64,000 nt of DNA from positions 5,809,979 through 5,873,978 of the forward strand of contig NC_079418.1 of the NCBI RefSeq assembly GCF_026213295.1, read 5' to 3'. Position 1 is the stretch's first letter. The number at the start of each line of letters is the position of its first letter. This document shows, in pieces, positions 10,437-21,821 of the stretch. Below the pieces are notes generated by a model. That model was not told the origin of the DNA. It was given only the letters and a program-made list of their open reading frames with translations, and did not search any database. The stretch is from Gadus chalcogrammus (lineage: Eukaryota > Chordata > Actinopteri > Gadiformes > Gadidae). The translations under genes and the position numbers were made by a program.

Positions 10437-13321
10437 CAGAGCCGGTTCAGACCTCCATGGGGCCCTAGGCAAAATTCTGCCAAGGGGCCCTCCTAACTGA
10501 ACCCCCACATTTTTCAACCGTCGCACCTGACACCCAGTGCTTCCACTCATCCCCCCTTTAAATATATTGCACATCGCCACCTGTTGGTCCAACTCAGAAT
10601 AAATACAGACCAAATCAGAACAAATCAAATCGAACTTTAATGTGTTAACAAACAATTATAGAGTCTTAAATGTTGGGCATGTAAACATTTTAATGTTTTC
10701 AATTACCATTAAAAGTGTCCCTTCCTGCACTTCCTGGATGCAAAATCATCAATTATGTCATCGTAAGATATTTGCTTCCCCACATCATGGTTGATGCTCA
10801 TGATGGCCAAACCACTCAGTCGTTCCTGGGACATGGAAGATCTCAGATAGCTTTTTATCAACTTCAACTTGCTGAAGCTCCTCTCAGCTGAGGCAACTGT
10901 CACAGGCAGGGTGACAGCAACTCTAAGGGCTATCCAAAGGTTAGGATAGATTTCCTCCATATTTTTCTCACAAAGGAAAGAAAGCAGCTCCAAGGCAGTC
11001 ATATTACCTGATGGTAGGTCAGGTAAAGTCTTGATTTCGTTTGCCAGATCCACTCCACTGATGTCACAGTCTTGGTTGAAGGTGAGAGTTTTCTCGAGTT
11101 GCATACACTGGCCCTTCAAGGAGTCACTGGACATCTGACATGCAGTGCTGAAGTTCAGCACTACTCCATATTTAGTCTTCACCTGGTTCAGAGTTTCGAA
11201 TCGTTCATCAATGGATGCTATTGTAGAGTCAACCACAATGTTGAAGAAGTTGACTTCAAGATTCTGCAGTGCATCAGCCACTGGCTCATCAGGTGCTTCG
11301 TAGCTGAAATGCCTCTTGCTGGTTCTCAGCCTCTTGTCCTTCAAAACAGCTTCTACATTCATTTCCTCACAAATGCTTCTGGCTGTTGTCTGGGCATCTG
11401 AGAATCCAGTGTCCCGGTAGAGAGTGAGAGAGGCTTTTGCATTTGAGATCAACTGCACAGCTATGTCAAGCTGTATTGAAGCAGATTGGAGGAGCTTGTT
11501 CACTGTATTTGTTCTTGACAGTATCTCACACCACACTACACAGCAAATCAAGAAGCGGTAAGAACCAACTTCCTCTGCAACTGACTGTGCCTCCACTTTG
11601 GCCACGGGATCATTAATCTTCTGTCTGGCTTCCAGTAAGGCTTCTCGAATCTCAGAGGCCTGATACCTGACTGCATGGACACTTTGGAGCCTGCTCTCCC
11701 ATCTTGTGTCACTCCATGACTTCACTGTTATGTTCACGTATTGTTTCAAGATATTCCATCTTTGTGTGCCAGCAGAAAAAAAGGTGAACAGCTTTTGTAC
11801 ATAGCCAAAAAAAACAACCGCATCTCTGGAAGATTTGGCAGCATCTGCAATGACGAGGTTTAATGTGTGTGCACCACATGGGACAAACACAGCTCTCAGA
11901 TTATTTTGCAACAGTCTGGCTTGTACTCCTTGGAGTCTACCTTTCATATTGGCCCCATTGTCGTAGGCTTGCCCTCTGCAATCGTCAAATGGAATTTTCA
12001 GATCAGTCAGCTTATCCAAGATGATTGTAGACAGATTTAAGCCAGTTGTAGCCTCAACATTAACAAAGCCGAGGAAGTGCTCCTTTATCTCTGGCTGTCC
12101 CTTTAAAGCCACGCTTCTGAGGATAATGGACATCTGCTCCTGGTGACTAATGTCAGGTGTACAGTCTAAGATAATGGAGAAGTATTTGGAGTCTCTCAGT
12201 TGAGTCACAATAGTTGTGAGAATCCTGTCACTCACAAGCTGTATCAGCTCATTCTGTATGTCCTTACTAAGGTAATGAGCATGTGTATCCCCATCTTTAA
12301 TTCTGCTGACATGATTTTCCAAAACAGGGTCAAATTTAGCTAATAATTCAACCTCTTTTAGAAAATTTCCATTATCTGGTTGGAAGAGCTTATCTGATGA
12401 ACCTCTGAATGCGAGGTTTCTTTCAGCCAGAGACTGTGTGATGCTTATGAGGCGTGTAAGGACATCTCGCCATCTCTTTCTTTCAGCCTCCAAAGCTGTC
12501 ATTTCTATGTGGTCAAGAGTTTTTCCACGACTTAAGCACAGATCAAATTCTCTCCACTTAATCATGTTGCTTTTGTGTTCGGAACTACCCTCATGCTGCT
12601 TCAGAATTGCGTTGATATTGGACCAGTCATTCACAACTTCTCCTATGATTTTGTGCTTTTGTGTGGAAAACAGTTTACAGCAATAACAAAATGCAGCGTT
12701 GTTTCTGAGTAGAGCCTGAGCCTGATATTTCTCGGTATGATCTCACTCTATTAATAAGTGTTTATTATTTAGCACCATTGTCATAATATTTCACGAGTTT
12801 TATTTATTCACCAAGAATAAATCGTATCTGCGTCTATATTTGCCTGTGGGCTATCCAAGCAAACAAACTTCAATCTTAGTCAATATGTATCCATTACTTT
12901 CCATTTTGTTAAGTGCAGTTGTAACTATACAAGGCTACAACTAAAATTATAGAAGCTAGCAAGACGCACACAGAGACCGGGGATCCCCAAGGGCTCACCG
13001 CCCTGTAGGTCTAACACGGACTGTCCCTCCCTCTCTACCACCAGGAGAGGAGAGTTAAAGGCTTTACCTGACTGCTGCTCCCGCAGTTCATTTTCAAGTT
13101 CCTTCCTCTTCCTTTTTTCATTCCCCGAGGGATAGCTCCGCTTCATCTTTCTACACTGATGATGCAATGATGCGCATGGGTAGCTATCTGACGTCACGTC
13201 CGCGACGGACAGTTACGTTGTCAGGTTTTGTTTTTTTCCCCTCGGGGCCTTTATTATAAATAATAAATTTGCGGGGCCCTACGCAACGTGCGTAGTGTGC
13301 GTATTGAAAGAACCGGTACTG
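10437..13321 (-). mobile_element. hAT DNA transposon, apparently intact
   Basis: The terminal inverted repeat cag(a/t)(g/a)ccggttc occurs at 10437-10448 and, inverted, at 13310-13321. It is flanked by the perfect 8-bp duplication agtctata (10429-10436 and 13322-13329), the length expected for hAT elements. The 2,885-bp interior holds one two-exon transposase gene with no interruption. The perfect duplication and open gene suggest a recent insertion. It lies between exons of the ULP1-type gene fragment. Confidence 0.94.
10709..13146 (-). CDS. hAT transposase, ZMYM1-like family, two exons
   Basis: Exon 1 is 13146-13068 and begins M-K-R-S-Y-P-S-G, a lysine-rich start usual in this family. The donor is gtaaagc; exon 2 is 12741-10709, and the joined frame gives 703 aa. 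Residues about 35-85 form a TTF-type zinc finger (F-C-Y-C-C ... H-E-G-S-S-E-H). The RNase H-like domain has aspartates near 219 (S-I-I-L-D-C) and 287 (Y-D-N-G-A-N) and the conserved C-G-A-H pair. The C-terminal hAT dimerisation block S-A-E-R-S-F-S-K-L-K near 644 includes the third catalytic acidic residue. The family carries a DUF4371 region. No stop or frameshift is seen, so an active or recently active nuclear transposase is plausible. The acceptor near 12742 is weak and was chosen because it restores the zinc finger frame. Confidence 0.9.
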
Positions 13322-13359
13322 AGTCTATAGTCTAGATTTTAATCATTAAATTAACATAC

Positions 13360-13466
13360 TTCTCCGCACAGGCTTCACTGAAGCATAGGGTTTCCTGGTC
13401 TTCAATGGCTTTCCATCCAAGGTCTCCAGCTGCACAAGGTTTATTGTCACAACATCAATGAGAGAG
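13360..13466 (-). pseudogene. Candidate exon of the interrupted ULP1/Ginger-like gene
   Basis: This 107-bp minus-strand segment lies between the acceptor cttatctag and the donor gtatgt. It has one open frame (L-I-D-V-V-T-I-N-L-V-Q-L-E ... K-T-R-K-P-Y). It sits on the other side of the hAT insertion from the protease exon. The function of this part is not recognisable. Confidence 0.35.
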
Positions 13467-13683
13467 CTAGATAAGTTTTTGGTTTATATACATATATATA
13501 TATATAATTAAAGAAAATTTGATATTAAGTCAAACCATTAATTTCATTTTATTTATTTATTGGCAGGATAAGCCCCTTGAGATGAAGCATCTTGTTTTTC
13601 GAGGGGGTCCTGAATAATTTATGAAAATGGAAGATGAATCAAGATGGACTGCATAAAATGTTATTTACTTAATTAGAGAATAC

Positions 13684-13756
13684 CTTCAAGAGTGAATTTT
13701 TTTGCATCCTTCCGGATCTGCCGTTTCTCTGTGAGAGAGAGCCCTGCTTCATACAT
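13684..13756 (-). pseudogene. Candidate integrase N-terminal-like exon
   Basis: The segment lies between the acceptor gtcgtcttag and the donor gtattc. The frame reads M-Y-E-A-G-L-S-L-T-E-K-R-Q-I-R-K-D-A-K-K, resembling the region before the zinc-binding domain in gypsy/Ginger-type integrases. It is tentatively linked with the ULP1 exon as pieces of one Ginger-like element. The integrase core itself is not visible. Confidence 0.4.
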
Positions 13757-13802
13757 CTAAGACGACAGATACAAGAAAATAGAATTAAGTGACACCATTT
13801 TC

Positions 13803-15661
13803 GGTAACACTTTACAATAAGGTACGCAAAAACGTGGGTAGTTACTGAGGAACGAATGAGTAACGAATGATGAACGACCAGGGGGCCCTGACAGGGCCCT
13901 AACAGGCCCCTAAGTGAGTTACTCAGTAACTACTGAGGAGTTACTGGTAAACAAACTAGGGGATACTGTATTCGTTACTGAGTAACGAATGATGAACAAC
14001 CAGGGCCCTAACAGGGCCCTAAGTGAGTTACTCAGTAACTACTGAGGAGTTACTGGTAAACAGACTAGGGGATACTGTATTAATTCATCATTCTGTGAAT
14101 TAGCAAACTGACCAATTGATTATGAAAGCAACTGAATTTTCCTGGGATTTCACAATTAGTGATTAAATTAACAGGACACAGACGGGATGATTGTCATATT
14201 TTAATAAAGATATTCACAATACATACACACAGTACATACATTAATATTTACATTAAAGGTTTATTATGTGGCATTAGTAATGCTGAAGGCTTAAAAGCAA
14301 TCGTCCACCGCTGCAGGGCACGCTTTAAACCTGCCGCCCTTGATTTCAAGCGCTGTCGAGGGATGGCTTGGGTCCCACACTGGATCGACTGGTGGAGCTG
14401 GATCTGACTGATGATGAGTTGTTACTCATTCGCGAACCATTGGTTCACCAGTAGTTAAGCTTTTTGAACCATTCGTTCACCAGTAGTTAAGCTTTTTCAA
14501 CCATTCGTTTACCAGTAGCGAAGCTTTTTGTGTACCTTCATGTAAAGTAATGCATCATACTGAGTTGTTACTCTTTCGCGAACCATTCGTTCACCAGTAG
14601 TTAAGCTTTTTCAACCATTCGTTTACCAGTAGCGAAGCTTTTTGAATCATTCGTTTATCAGTAGTGAAGCTTTTTGTGTACCTTCATGTAAAGTAATGCA
14701 TCATACTGAGTTGTTACTCTTTCGCGAACCATTCGTTCACCAGTAGTTAAGCTTTTTCAACCATTCGTTTACCAGTAGCGAAGCTTTTTTAATCATTCGT
14801 TTACCAGTAGTGAAGCTTTTTGTGTACCTTCATGTAAAGTAATGCATTATACTGAGTTGTTACTCTTTCGCGAACCATTCGTTCACCAGTAGTTACGTTT
14901 TTTTCAACCATTCGTTTACCAGTAGCGAAGCTTTTTTAATCATTCGTTCACCAGTAGTTAAGCTTTTGGAATCATTCATTTACCAGTAGTGAAGCTTTTG
15001 GAATCATTCGTTTACCAGTAGTGAAGCTTTTTGTGTACCTTCATGTAAAGTAATGCATCATACTGAGTTGTTACTCTTTCGCGAACCATTCGTTCACCAG
15101 TAGTTAAGCTTTTGGAATCATTCGTTTACCAGTAGTGAAGCTTTTGGAATCATTCGTTTACCAGTAGTGAAGCTTTTTGATTCATTCGTTTACCAGTAGT
15201 GAAGCTTTTTGTGTACCTTCATGTAAAGTAATGCATCATACTGAGTTGTTACTCTTTCGCGAACCATTCGTTCACCAGTAGTTAAGCTTTTGGAATCATT
15301 CGTTTACCAGTAGTGAAGCTTTTTGTGTGCCTTCATGTAAAGTAATGCATCATACTGAGTTGTTACTCTTTAGCGAACCATTCGTTCACCAGTAGTTAAG
15401 CTTTTTCAACCATTCGTTTACCAGTAGCAAAGCTTTTTGAATCATTTGTTTACCAGTAGTGAAGCACGTTAGGGTTAGGTATATAAAACGCCGAACCACT
15501 GTTGATGACAATGAGGGATCTATAGCCACTTTAGTTAAACATTTATAACATAATAATAACAAGGTTATACAGAAAATATTAACAATTTAAAACAGAAACA
15601 AAAAAAAGGCATTTTAAAATGGAACAAAAATAAAGGCTGCACTTTTAACAAGGCATTTCTC
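13803..15661 (+). repeat. Left terminal inverted repeat of the Merlin-like element
   Basis: The reverse complement matches 21822-24534. Within it are two tandem blocks with agttactcagtaactactg palindromic words (about 13905-14085), a unique block (14085-14415), the tandem array (14415-15470) and a segment with the 3' region of the transposase gene (15470-15661). An 82-codon open frame at 14159-14407 has a near-identical copy in the right arm. Confidence 0.9.
14415..15470. repeat. Left higher-order tandem array (about 7 units)
   Basis: A roughly 30-bp monomer of the type cattcgtttaccagtagtga-agcttttt is repeated 2-4 times. It is then separated by a spacer containing tgtaccttcatgtaaagtaa and gagttgttactctttcgcg. 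The higher-order unit is about 115-210 bp. Units begin near 14413, 14560, 14708, 14855, 15065, 15241 and 15356. Confidence 0.92.
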
Positions 15662-15731
15662 AAGAACAATGAACACTGAAAAAACCAAACAAGAAAAAGA
15701 GCTGTCTACATCAACAAAACTCAATGAAATG

Positions 15732-17535
15732 TTATTGATGGAGCTCGTGGCGAATGTCATGCAGCAATCTGCCAAGGGGACCGTCTTTGTGGTCATTCGC
15801 CAACCAATGAGTCCACTCGATAAATGAGAGATGGCTCTTTAGTGTCCTCTCTGTGCGGTTTCCCCGCAGTCTCCACACCTTGGATTTGTAGGCTGACCAA
15901 GCCCGCTCAATGTTTTGGGTATGGGCTCCTGTGACTGGGTTGACGAATGACTGGCTGTGGTTTACAGAAAAATGTACATAGCCACTCTGTGCCAGTGCAG
16001 TCATGTAGACCCGCCACCTGTCCGTGAGAACTGTGGTCCCTTGACGGACGTATTTTGTGACCAGCGGAATTAAGTAGCGCCTTGACCTTTTCGTCACCAG
16101 CCTGAGGATGGGTCTTCTCCTTCTTCCTTTGATTCCCAGCATTCCGAAGACCCATTTTCTCCTCCTCCAGGTAGCTCCAAATCTCCCCCTTCCATACTTT
16201 GATAAAGTAGTAGCAGACAGGAAAATAAACATTAGGACCGACAATTAATGAAAAATTCTAGAACATGTAAAAGTCAAAGATTATTTTGTTTGCACGGTTA
16301 AGAAATTACGCTGGCCATTGTGTTTGGTCATATTAAAAAGAAAAGATGCGCAACCGATGTGAATTTGATGAGTTTCAAAGTGTTTTTAAAGCAAGTCATA
16401 ACTGTGTGCATGACACAATAATAACATTAAATTTCTTCGCTGATTCATTCATTAACCTCTGATCTCAAATGATATGTTCTTCTTTCCCCTGCCATTTTAT
16501 CCAAAGCTCTGACTACAACATTCTATTGCAAAACAAAGGTCCAAGTTTTAGTGAAGCTGAGGCATTGCAGTTTACACACACCTTCCTTTTGTGGTAGAAG
16601 TTGCTTTCGTCCAGCATCACAAATTCATTCCCTCTTCCAATTCTCTGCTTTCCCCTTCTTTCTCTCCTCTTGATTGCCCTCTGGCATACTTTTCTCAATT
16701 TGTAGCTCATCTTTGACAGCGTCCGACTGCTTCCTGCCACACCATCCTGAAGCATATCAATTTGCCTTAACTGCAGCCCCTGGGAAAACCTGTTAAAGAA
16801 CAATATTAAATATTAAATAGAAATAGAAACATCTGAATACAAATTCATCCAGCACCAACAGCTAATATGCTATTTCATGACTATTTCCTGCTAGTGCATG
16901 ACGTGCCGGATGCAGAAATATTCTCGTTGTGTCTAGCATTGTTAGCATTGTAGCATCATAAGTGAGAGGTCTATCTACACATCCCTCGGCGACTTTAAGT
17001 GATAAAAAGTCAACACAGTGCCTAAAAACCATCAACGTCATTCAACAATCATTCAATTCAATTATGATATAAATTGTAGTCCATAACATACAGCCATACT
17101 GCACACCTTACCTATAAATGTATTTCATCCAGCTGAATAGGGACAATTTGCTCCTCTCAAACAGTGACCCGCACCTGACTGACTTCCTCGTCGTTTTCCC
17201 TCTGTGTTTATTACGTCGGCACTGCCTACAGAAGACAACACATTTCTTCATGATAAATATGTATCTTAATTAATGTTACTGAACTTGAATTTATAACATG
17301 ACTTATCAGTTAACAAAGGAAGTCATCGATTAAAACCGTACCAAAAGAAGAATACTTACCACTGCAGTCCGTCAACGTTTGCGTTTTCCTTCAGTTTCAT
17401 CCTCTTTTTGCAGAGTTTGCATTTTCTTTTGGCTTGAAGTAACTTCTTCTTTTGGAGCCATTTTATCAATTTTAATTTATTTTTTAAAGTCTGTCTTCCC
17501 TCAATAAGACTGAGTACTTTGGCGTGCAGGGTCAT
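15732..17535 (-). CDS. IS1595/IS1016-like (Merlin) DDE transposase, four exons
   Basis: Exons are 17535-17360, 17225-17112, 16789-16582 and 16196-15732, all with gt-ag introns and matching phases, giving 320 aa. An in-frame stop lies five codons before the chosen ATG. Residues 39-77 form an N-terminal zinc-ribbon-like cysteine region (C-K-L-C, W-Q-C, R-C-G), followed by S-L-F-E-R-S-K-L and the F-S-Q-G-L-x-L-R-Q helix typical of ISXO2/IS1595 proteins. The catalytic residues are D157 (V-M-L-D-E-S), D225 (V-L-T-D-R-W) and E263 (Q-N-I-E-R-A-W). The K-Y-G-R-G-R and W-V-F-G-M-L-G blocks that follow the first Asp are clear. It would cut and insert this transposon in the nucleus. Reading frames are intact, so activity is plausible. 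Confidence 0.92.
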
Positions 17536-17605
17536 GATAACTTTGCATCAAACCGTCTTGCACATGCGCAGTTCTTACACGTGTCTCACTAAGAAGAACT
17601 TGGCA
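17536..17605. promoter_or_regulatory. Putative bidirectional promoter between the two transposon genes
   Basis: Only 70 bp separate the start codons of the transposase (minus) and the CCDC106-like gene (plus) if the preferred starts are right. The interval holds an NRF1-like gcacatgcgcag (17560-17571) and an E-box cacgtg (17579-17584). No TATA box is evident. The second gene could also start at in-frame ATGs at 17534 or 17564, which would overlap the transposase 5' end. Confidence 0.55.
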
Positions 17606-20600
17606 ATGGAGGCTCAGAGGAAGAGCAAGCGTAAAAGGCAGCCTACAAGAGATCTTGGACGCGTGGAGAAAGCCATGGCAGAATGTAAGTACATGCTTTA
17701 AAGTTATTTCATTATTAATTGAGAGTTTAATAATTCGGTCACATTGCTTAGCTTCCTAAAATGAGCTAATTTGACATCGTACCACGTCTGTTCTATCACG
17801 TATTTTTTGGCCTTGCTAGCTAACCTTGTCACTAACCAATGGATTGCTAGCTGGCTAGATAGCCGACGTTGCAAGCAGATAAATTATCTGTCAAACACGA
17901 AAAATTAACTCTTAACTGGTCAAAAGACCGACGGTTCAACCATTTATCTAATGTTAAATTAGGCGATATGCCACGAAAATGTGGTCCAAGCTTTGAAATT
18001 GGACTTGTAAAGTCATTCTCTTAGCCACATTATTCTGTTAGACATGTTACCACATGTCTTTGAATCGTTTTTGGAGTTGTTTTTAACTACTAGAAAACTC
18101 GAAGGCTGCTAATGGCACTGTTATAGTGCTATTACGGTAATACTTTTCTCCGGGTTTTTTTCTTTTCACTTTAGTCCATAGTTACTTTCAGTATGTGTAA
18201 TGTTAACAACTGAATCTCTGAAACATGTCTTATACACAATGGGTTTGTGGAACGATGACAAATGAGTTGATGAAGATTTTTCTCTAATCAAAATGACATA
18301 TGATCATACATATTATTATTACATATTATAACATTAAAGACAATGGATAATGTCATTGCCCAAAGTGAATAAAACTCTTATTTCTTAACTATAGTATTAA
18401 CTGTATATATTTTAAGGTATCCATACAATTTTCAAATTAACCAAAACGTCACTCTGTATGCATTCATCAAGATCTTTCATACAGTTTTGAGGCCCTTACA
18501 CCAACCATGCTTTCTGTACTCCAAAATGTTACAGTGCCATCAGATTCGAGTCAGCGGGAAAGATCTGAACAGCACAGTAGTCAAACTGCAGCAGAGGAAG
18601 CAGGTAATTATTTTTATTTTATTTTAAATGTTAAGCATACTTAAAATATATACTCGGATTCAATTGACTGTGAAATGTATAAAAGTATGAAATATAATTG
18701 CTTAATGGACATGTAGTTGAGATTATACTTATTATGGGATTATGATGTGTTAATAATCATTAACACATCATGCACTTGACATGGTTCCTCCAACTATGGA
18801 CAAAATAAATCACACCATGGTGCCTTGTGATCTCATTTTGATAAGTTATGTGACAATACTAACTTTCATTTAACACTTTGTTGGGACATTGCCTACGTTT
18901 GTGATGTGTAAACATATAGTGGATTAAAGAGTTCCAGAGCAGAAAGAGAAGCCCCCAGTTATCTCCTATGTTGGGGGATTTTTCCTCTGTGCTTTACCAC
19001 ACCTGCATTGCTGGTAGAGGTCAGGTTAGCCAAACAGTGGTGTAGCAGACAGGCAGGTTTTTTTTTGGTCTAACATGCTGCTGCTAAAGTGTGACCACAA
19101 CTGGAGCTCAATTTGACATATTTGACCTAAAACCATTACATATATTGAGTATACTTTTGCCAACACTATTACTAATTGCCTTTTCTTTCTCCTCTTGAAG
19201 CTGTAGTGTGCTGCAGTGATGGGTCTGACTTGGAGTCAGACACAGTACACCAGCCTACTAAAAGAGTAGCAGCTCAAGGTAAGGTTGTGTAGTCACATTG
19301 CATTACATTTCCATTTTATGTCCTGCTGTCACTGTTTTTGATTATGTGCTATTAATGACGAGAGAAACCAGAATGTTATTAGTTGATGTCTTTACATGTC
19401 ATTACAGGTTCTTCAGTAGCTCCAACAGCTATTTCATCTTTGAAGCGCAGCAAACAAGAAAACGTTGTCTGGAAGCTAAAGCTGGAGAATGCAAAAGAAA
19501 AAATTAAGTCCTTGGAGAATGAAAGGGACTTCTTAAGGAACCAACTGTCTGAGGGTAATCGATAATGAAAAATTATTTGAATAAACAGTATTAGGATTTA
19601 TTGGCATCTGATGGTTTTAAGGCAAAAAAACACACAACAACCCCTACAGATTTTCTCATCTACAATTGCTTGCAGAGTCCACATGTCTTGGCTGAAGTAA
19701 ACAATTGCATCACGAGTAACAGTCATTTGGCATCAAAACATTTCAATAACCATACCATATAAGACAGGCACCACCAAATGGCGGGCCTGGGCCGGACCCA
19801 GACACCACACCATCCTTCAGTCCCGATCAAAAACCCTGAGAGGACAGGCTACTGCCTACTTCTCTCACTGAACAAGAAGAGACAGTGGAGGGGTGGGATT
19901 GAGGAGGAAAAACGTTAAATGTGTTCAGGTTGTTTATTGGGGGCCAAGCATTGAATTTGTATCCCTTCTTATTTGACCCTAACCCTCTTTTTTTATTCAA
20001 CCATTGAAGTCCATGGGAGCCCATAGAACTGTATGTTGAAAAGTAATGAAATTTGGTACACTGGTAGACGGTTGTGCAAGGAGGCCATGGCGTGAATTTC
20101 ATGTTGATTGGCCAAAAGGCAGCACTTTAGCTAACAGAAGAGGCAGTATATGATGCCAAAGGTGTGCTGCAGAGACCTCATTGTTTACTGTACATTGTAT
20201 GGCCTTAACAGCCAGGAACTCGCAGATCTTTTCATCCATTATTATTAATTTTACACTTGATACATTTGGGCATAATGTAAAATACTTTTAAGTTTCACTT
20301 TTGACTTGTGATGGCAGCTAACAAGTGATGGTCACAGCTAAGGGCTGCATGGCAGTTTAGAAAAAATAGATCGTTTTTGTCTTGCAGCCTCTATTTTCAT
20401 TAAGGTGGAAGCATCTGATTGTTTGTCTTTTCTATGCCATCCCAAAAATCTAAATCACTCTACCCTAAAGTGGGGGAGCCCAGGTGTACATTTAAGTATA
20501 AGTATAACGCTAGAATGATTGGGAGTGAGTGATAATTTCACACCCCTATTGGTAACACTAGTAACGTGCTTATCGTCTTGCTTGTTTCAGCTTTGGCGCT

Positions 20601-21724
20601 TGCAAATAAAGAGGACCAAGTGATGGCAGCGCCCTCCTTGCACGAAAAGAGTATTGAAAAATCCTCTTCCTCCTCCACCTCCTCCTCATCCTCCTCCGAC
20701 AGTTCCTCCTCTTCCTCATCATCTTCAGAAAGAGGGAAGAAGAAGAAGAACAACAAGAAGAAGAACAAGAGGAACAACAGCAACAACAAAAAAGACAGCA
20801 AGAAAAAAAAAGGGAAGAAAGGAAACAAAAAGAACACCAAGATAGGAAAGAGAGGTACGTTGGCAACCAGGGGATAAGGCGGGGCATCTGTGGTGTACTA
20901 CAGTTATCACCTTTGAAATGCCTAACCCAGTCTTTGTTCCAACTTCCAACAAATATTACTGACCACTGTATAAAAAGGAAAAGCCTGCCATACAAATGCT
21001 ATGGTATGGATCAATCAGCTGGTTGATCAGCTGGTCCCAAGTCTGCTTATAATATCAAAGCCACGTCTGAACATGGCTTTCAAATAACACTTAACGATAT
21101 AATTGACTTATTCTACCACTTATCTAAACTATACAGTGCTTCCACTTTACTCTCTAGTTGTGCTAATTTGATTTATAATAACCTACTGTTAAGAGAACAG
21201 ATAATGCTACTCGAATAAACAGTACACTCACAGTACTCTTGATACTACTGGAAATGTAATGATAATTATTATTATACCTCTGTACACTATATAACACTAA
21301 TACAAGAATAGTATTAATACTAGTAAACCCCTAACCAACTGCACCATCATCCTGACAAAATACTACTGTTAATTACAGTTAACACATGTTTATAATTTTC
21401 TTTGTTTCAGTCCTCACCCCAGAAGAGTCCATGGATCGCTACAGGCGCGTCTTTGTAGCAGTGAAAAAGGGCATGACAAAAACTGAGGCATACGTCAAAG
21501 TCGGGGTTGACCGAAAAACGGTAGCAGCAACGGCCGCCATTTCGGAGCTACACGCTGTTGACAAGGACCTGTATGACCAGCTGAGGGCATCAATGCCCAA
21601 GGGAGAGACGCTTTATCTTTTTTCGGCAAAATGTAACCTAGAAATTCTTGGCAGGAACCTTCAGGATAAGGTAAATGAAAAAAAATGCAACGGGGAACTT
21701 TTGCAAATTGGACACCGGGCATAG
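17606..21724 (+). CDS. CCDC106-like accessory protein of the transposon, six exons
   Basis: Exons are 17606-17684, 18535-18603, 19201-19278, 19408-19554, 20591-20854 and 21411-21724. All have gt-ag borders and consistent phase, giving 316 aa. The start has a strong context (ggcaatgg). Residues 1-27 are basic. Residues about 88-124 form a coiled coil (L-K-R-S-K-Q-E ... L-E-N-E-R-D-F-L-R). A serine tract (about 148-170) is followed by a lysine/asparagine-rich tract (about 172-211) that should act as a nuclear localisation signal. The C-terminal domain has T-P-E-E-S-M-D-R-Y-R-R-V and K-V-G-V-D-R-K-T-V-A-A-T-A-A-I-S-E-L-H, the arrangement of fish proteins annotated as coiled-coil domain-containing protein 106-like. 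A DNA-binding or transposition-accessory role is inferred. A possible donor at 21669 could add another exon. Confidence 0.82.
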
Positions 21725-21821
21725 TAAAGAAGAGAGCAGGTTTTTGTTTTGTTTTTAGGGTGCCTTTTTTTTTGTCCATTTTAAAATGCCCTTTTTTTTG
21801 GTTGATTTGTTCAGTGACATC

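Noticed and set aside
14415..15470. Regularly spaced repeats resembling a CRISPR array
   Set aside because: The repeats are nested monomers within higher-order units in a eukaryotic transposon arm. The spacers are themselves repeated, and the mirror array exists in the other arm.
20538..20995. Minus-strand frames rich in F/L/S and in C/R opposite 20590-20854
   Set aside because: They are shadows of the serine- and lysine-coding tracts in exon 5 of the CCDC106-like gene.
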